A program made the position numbers and the translations under genes. DNA of 15,808 bases, taken from contig MCBC01000148.1 of the NCBI GenBank assembly GCA_001723855.1, forward strand, positions 1-15,808. The letters are read 5' to 3'. The stretch comes from Candidatus Altarchaeales archaeon WOR_SM1_86-2. GTDB taxonomy: Archaea > Altiarchaeota > Altiarchaeia > IMC4 > MCBC01. Under the pieces are notes generated by a model. The model searched no databases and was not told the origin of the DNA. It saw nothing but the letters and a program-made list of their open reading frames with translations. Below are positions 13,533 through 15,808 of this stretch, in pieces (position 1 is the first letter of the stretch; each line of letters starts with the position of its first letter).

Positions 13533-13639
13533 GCAGATTAACGGAAGCAGCATATACGACGTTTTGCGATAGCAAAATGTCCTGAAAGGCAAGGGCTGAA
13601 AGCCCGCAACGTATATGCTGGGTTATCTGCCGTTGCGGG
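13533..13639. repeat. Folded ~107-base element with nested and competing inverted repeats
   Basis: An outer stem pairs GCAGATTAAC (13533-13542) with GTTATCTGC (13622-13630, one bulge). A perfect 11-bp inner stem pairs CAGCATATACG (13548-13558) with CGTATATGCTG (13610-13620). Inside are three hairpins: ACGTTTTGC-GATA-GCAAAATGT (13559-13580), a small CCT-GAA-AGG (13581-13589) and GGGCT-GAA-AGCCC (13593-13605). A competing 9-bp stem joins CCCGCAACG (13603-13611) to CGTTGCGGG (13631-13639) and would break the inner stem and the last hairpin. The two-stem-plus-bubble layout recalls an integron attC site, but the terminal boxes do not match the attC consensus. It may be a structured RNA, a single-strand-recognised recombination site, or a mobile palindromic repeat. 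Confidence 0.7.
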
Positions 13640-13733
13640 TTCAAATACAATCACATCATCAATCTATCAGTTACTGTACACTCTTTTACCTTTTGCTTTT
13701 CTATCCTTGATTGCATTAACCTGCTCGTCGATT

Positions 13734-15626
13734 CTACAACACATCCTCAAATATCCCTAAAAATTTCTTCATAGGCATATTAGTATCTGCCCAAATAATA
13801 TGTTTTTTTAGTTCTTTAATATCTTTATACACAAAATCAGCACCAGCACTTTTTAGTTTTCTAGTAGAAAGAGGAGACGAACCTTTAACAGCAAAGCAGG
13901 TTAAACTAGCACTTTTAGCGGATTTAATTCCCAATGGTGCATTTTCAATTACATAACAATTACGAGCAGGAATAAGTAATTTTTCAACAGCTTTAAGATA
14001 AGGTTCTGGTGATGGCTTACCGGTTTTCGTTTCCCCACCAGTAACTATTACATCAAATAGAGAAAAAATAGTGGTTTTCGATTTAAATTCTTCGATTGTT
14101 TTGGTTACAGAGCCAGTAACCAATCCTAATTTAATATTTTTGGCTTTTAGTAAATTTAATAACTCTACAATTCCAGGAAATATTTTACTCTTGAAAATTC
14201 TATGATATGCTTCTTCTTTTCTTTTGACAATAGCTCTTATTAAGTCATCGTCTGGTTCATATCCTTTGTGTTCTTTGAAAATCTCTTTAGCAGTAATCTC
14301 TCTTTTTTCGCCTTCTCTCATGTATATCTCTTCTTCACTAACATTTACACCAACTGTTTCAAAGGCTTCCTTCCATGCTTTATAATAAAAAGGCATACTA
14401 TCGATAATTACACCGTCTAAATCAAAGATGACTGCTTTTTGTTCGGTAAGTGTATCCCATGAGTAATCAAATCTGCTTTGAAATAGATCTAATAAATGTC
14501 TTTCAAAAAAAGATCTACCTCTCGCATGAATTAAATAATTATACTCTGCACCTACAAATCTCATAGAATGTTTGGGGTCAAATTTATATAAGCCTAACAA
14601 ACCTTCAGATTTCTTATTCCTTTTACGAAAGATGTACGTGCGTAGAAGTGGTTCATTATCATAGAAACGAACATTGAAGATTATATTTGAATTTTGTTTA
14701 ATAACCTCCGCCATGATGCCAATTGAACTCTGGATGAATGGTCTCTTTTTTGGGTCCTTTAATGGATTCCGGATTCTGACCCTAAATATTAATGGGGTTG
14801 GGGGATGGAGATCTTCTAAATCGTATCTTAGAGCAGCAGCAAGAGTCTCATAAGTATATAAAGATAGATCAATCTGCTCGGTAGGCTCTAACAAATTGTT
14901 ATCTTTTATAAATTTATAAACTGCTGGTTCATTCGCAGGAATCATAAAAACCGAAGGCTCTTCTTCAAATTTAATTCCCAGTTCTCCCAGCTTTTTATTC
15001 CAAATTACTTCATGGACTCCAACCTCCTCCTTGATACCCTTAAATTTTTTACTTTCTTTTCTACCAAATTTTACACTAATCTTATCTTCTGCATGAGTTT
15101 TAGCATCTTCTGATATCAATATTTGGTATGGTTTTGCTAGACTAACTATCCTTGCAGCTCTGTCTACAACCAACCCATAAGGATCAATAGGAAAATTATA
15201 GTATTGGGCAAACAGTACATCTCCAAAATCTATGCCCATCTTGGGTTTATACTCATCAAGTTCATTTCTTATTTCTTTATTAACATCTTTAAAATATTTC
15301 TGAATATCTATTGCAATTTCTATGGCGACTTTAGAGCTATTTTTTCCTTTAAAATAAGCCATTACTTCATCGCCTATATATTTACAGATTTCGTATTCTT
15401 TAATTTCGCCCTTTTGCTTGTACTTTTCTCCCTTCCTCTTAATAATTTTAGTAACATCAAGATTGAATTTAATTACCTTTTCAACACCGACTGCAATTCC
15501 TCTTTCATCCTTATAGGTGGTAGACTCTGTCATATCGATGAAAATGACTGTTGCACTGTCAATTAACCCTTCTATCTCTTTCCGTACTTGTTTTAATTTT
15601 TCTAAAACAGATATCAATGTTGTCAT
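13734..15626 (-). CDS. Class III nucleotide cyclase - middle domain - HAD phosphatase fusion
   Basis: The protein has 630 residues. The cyclase domain spans ~20-210: metal Asp31 in FIDMTEST, Lys82 and metal Asp86 in KYIGDEVMA, GIDFGDVLF at 131-139, Asp148 (IDPYG) and VDRAAR at 154-159. Lys82 with Asp148 is the pair that marks ATP use in this family. The usual transition-state Asn is Asp155; Arg159 is kept. The middle (about 225-390) ends in a segment (NVRFYDNEPLLRTYIFR) that recalls DUF5919-like sensor domains, weakly. The HAD-IA domain (398-605) is complete: DLDGVIIDS with Asp402/Asp404, Thr504 in VTGS, Lys537 in TGKPSPEPY and ENAPLGI at 561, as in beta-phosphoglucomutase-like phosphatases. 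I infer a signalling enzyme that makes a cyclic nucleotide and carries a phosphatase on the same chain. No membrane segment is seen. It starts at ATG 15624-15626 after a weak AAGGTA, and is much more AT-rich than the module to its left. Confidence 0.85.
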   Translation of the reverse strand: MTTLISVLEKLKQVRKEIEGLIDSATVIFIDMTESTTYKDERGIAVGVEKVIKFNLDVTKIIKRKGEKYKQKGEIKEYEICKYIGDEVMAYFKGKNSSKVAIEIAIDIQKYFKDVNKEIRNELDEYKPKMGIDFGDVLFAQYYNFPIDPYGLVVDRAARIVSLAKPYQILISEDAKTHAEDKISVKFGRKESKKFKGIKEEVGVHEVIWNKKLGELGIKFEEEPSVFMIPANEPAVYKFIKDNNLLEPTEQIDLSLYTYETLAAALRYDLEDLHPPTPLIFRVRIRNPLKDPKKRPFIQSSIGIMAEVIKQNSNIIFNVRFYDNEPLLRTYIFRKRNKKSEGLLGLYKFDPKHSMRFVGAEYNYLIHARGRSFFERHLLDLFQSRFDYSWDTLTEQKAVIFDLDGVIIDSMPFYYKAWKEAFETVGVNVSEEEIYMREGEKREITAKEIFKEHKGYEPDDDLIRAIVKRKEEAYHRIFKSKIFPGIVELLNLLKAKNIKLGLVTGSVTKTIEEFKSKTTIFSLFDVIVTGGETKTGKPSPEPYLKAVEKLLIPARNCYVIENAPLGIKSAKSASLTCFAVKGSSPLSTRKLKSAGADFVYKDIKELKKHIIWADTNMPMKKFLGIFEDVL

Positions 15627-15808
15627 GATCTTTTACCTTATAATAATATAAGATGTTTTAATTATTAAATATTAGCCTAATGAAAAACTATTTTTACTAA
15701 ACTGTTGGGTGCTCCCCCTTTTAAATTGGGTTAATTAGCTGTGGAAAATCTTGTTGAATTATTATATTTGAGTAGATGATAATTAAACTAAGCACATAAA
15801 GCATCAAA
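15627..15808 (-). promoter_or_regulatory. Upstream region of the cyclase-HAD gene
   Basis: The DNA next to the start is very AT-rich. Read on the minus strand, TTATATTATTATAAGG lies at 15634-15649 and TAATATTTAATAATTAAAAC a little further up; either could hold the TATA box. AAGGTA 9 bases before the ATG is a weak Shine-Dalgarno. The outer 100 bases hold no gene or repeat that I can support. Confidence 0.4.

Noticed and set aside
13533..13639. Integron attC site
   Set aside because: The two-stem layout fits, but the terminal boxes read GATTAAC/GTTATCT (or AGATAAC/GTTAATC on the other strand) and not RYYYAAC/GTTRRRY; no integrase or cassette array is seen.
13633..13650. tRNA T-arm (GCGGGTTCAAATAC)
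   Set aside because: The following bases do not close a T-stem and no acceptor, D or anticodon arm can be placed around it.
13667..13738. Minus-strand tail reading RIDEQVNAIKDRKAKGKR
   Set aside because: It looks protein-like but has no start, is only about 22 codons long and overlaps the cyclase stop in another frame; support is too weak to call a gene.
15204..15566. 120-codon plus-strand frame rich in Phe/Ile
   Set aside because: It is the antisense of the cyclase domain in AT-rich DNA, which gives hydrophobic shadow frames.

Overview
The window looks like an accessory, defence-and-mobility-rich region of an archaeal genome, most plausibly a methanogen or anaerobic methanotroph of the Methanosarcinales/ANME type. 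The pointers are purine-rich archaeal Shine-Dalgarno sites (GGTGAT, GGAGGTGA), AT-rich TATA-like boxes, a T-run terminator, a short CopG/ribbon-helix-helix protein, a YdjM-like membrane hydrolase and tandem DUF1670 genes. The phylum is inferred from style and gene content; no rRNA, tRNA or core marker gene is present to prove it. Base composition is mosaic: the STAND gene (232-4659) and the membrane module (10685-13483) are clearly more GC-rich than the cyclase gene (13734-15626) and the intergenic DNA.

Left part (232-6436, minus strand): a very large DUF4062-NACHT/STAND-beta-propeller protein; then a scrap yard with the C-terminus of an IS1595-type transposase, an antitoxin-like fragment on the opposite strand and a HEAT-repeat gene carrying three lesions; then a leucine-rich-repeat gene made of seven almost identical 69-bp units.

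Middle (6529-10362): two tandem DUF1670 genes on the minus strand. The first is intact. The second is cut by one in-frame TGA exactly where its paralogue has glycine. A 10-bp motif (GGTGATTACC) occurs at the Shine-Dalgarno of the intact gene and again inside a 16-bp inverted repeat in the divergent promoter, with a relative of it upstream of the LRR gene; this suggests a DUF1670 regulon. On the plus strand follow a short truncated ORF, an AlbA_2/HATPase (RecG-like, Schlafen-type) protein, three exact 11-bp direct repeats, and a small winged-helix protein that resembles the C-terminus of its larger neighbour. A ribbon-helix-helix gene of 51 codons lies tail-to-tail with it.

Right part (10466-15808): a 50-residue single-pass membrane protein diverges, through a symmetric promoter, from a tightly overlapping three-gene module: a secreted Ser/Thr-rich membrane-anchored protein, a YdjM-like membrane metal hydrolase with a large Cys-rich extra domain, and a membrane-anchored AAA ATPase. 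After a T-run terminator lies a ~107-base DNA element with nested and mutually exclusive hairpins. The last gene, on the minus strand, is an unusual fusion of a class III nucleotide cyclase, a middle domain and a complete HAD phosphatase.

The best candidates for something undescribed are the cyclase-HAD fusion, the three-gene membrane module, the folded element at 13533-13639, and the DUF1670 pair with its putative operators.
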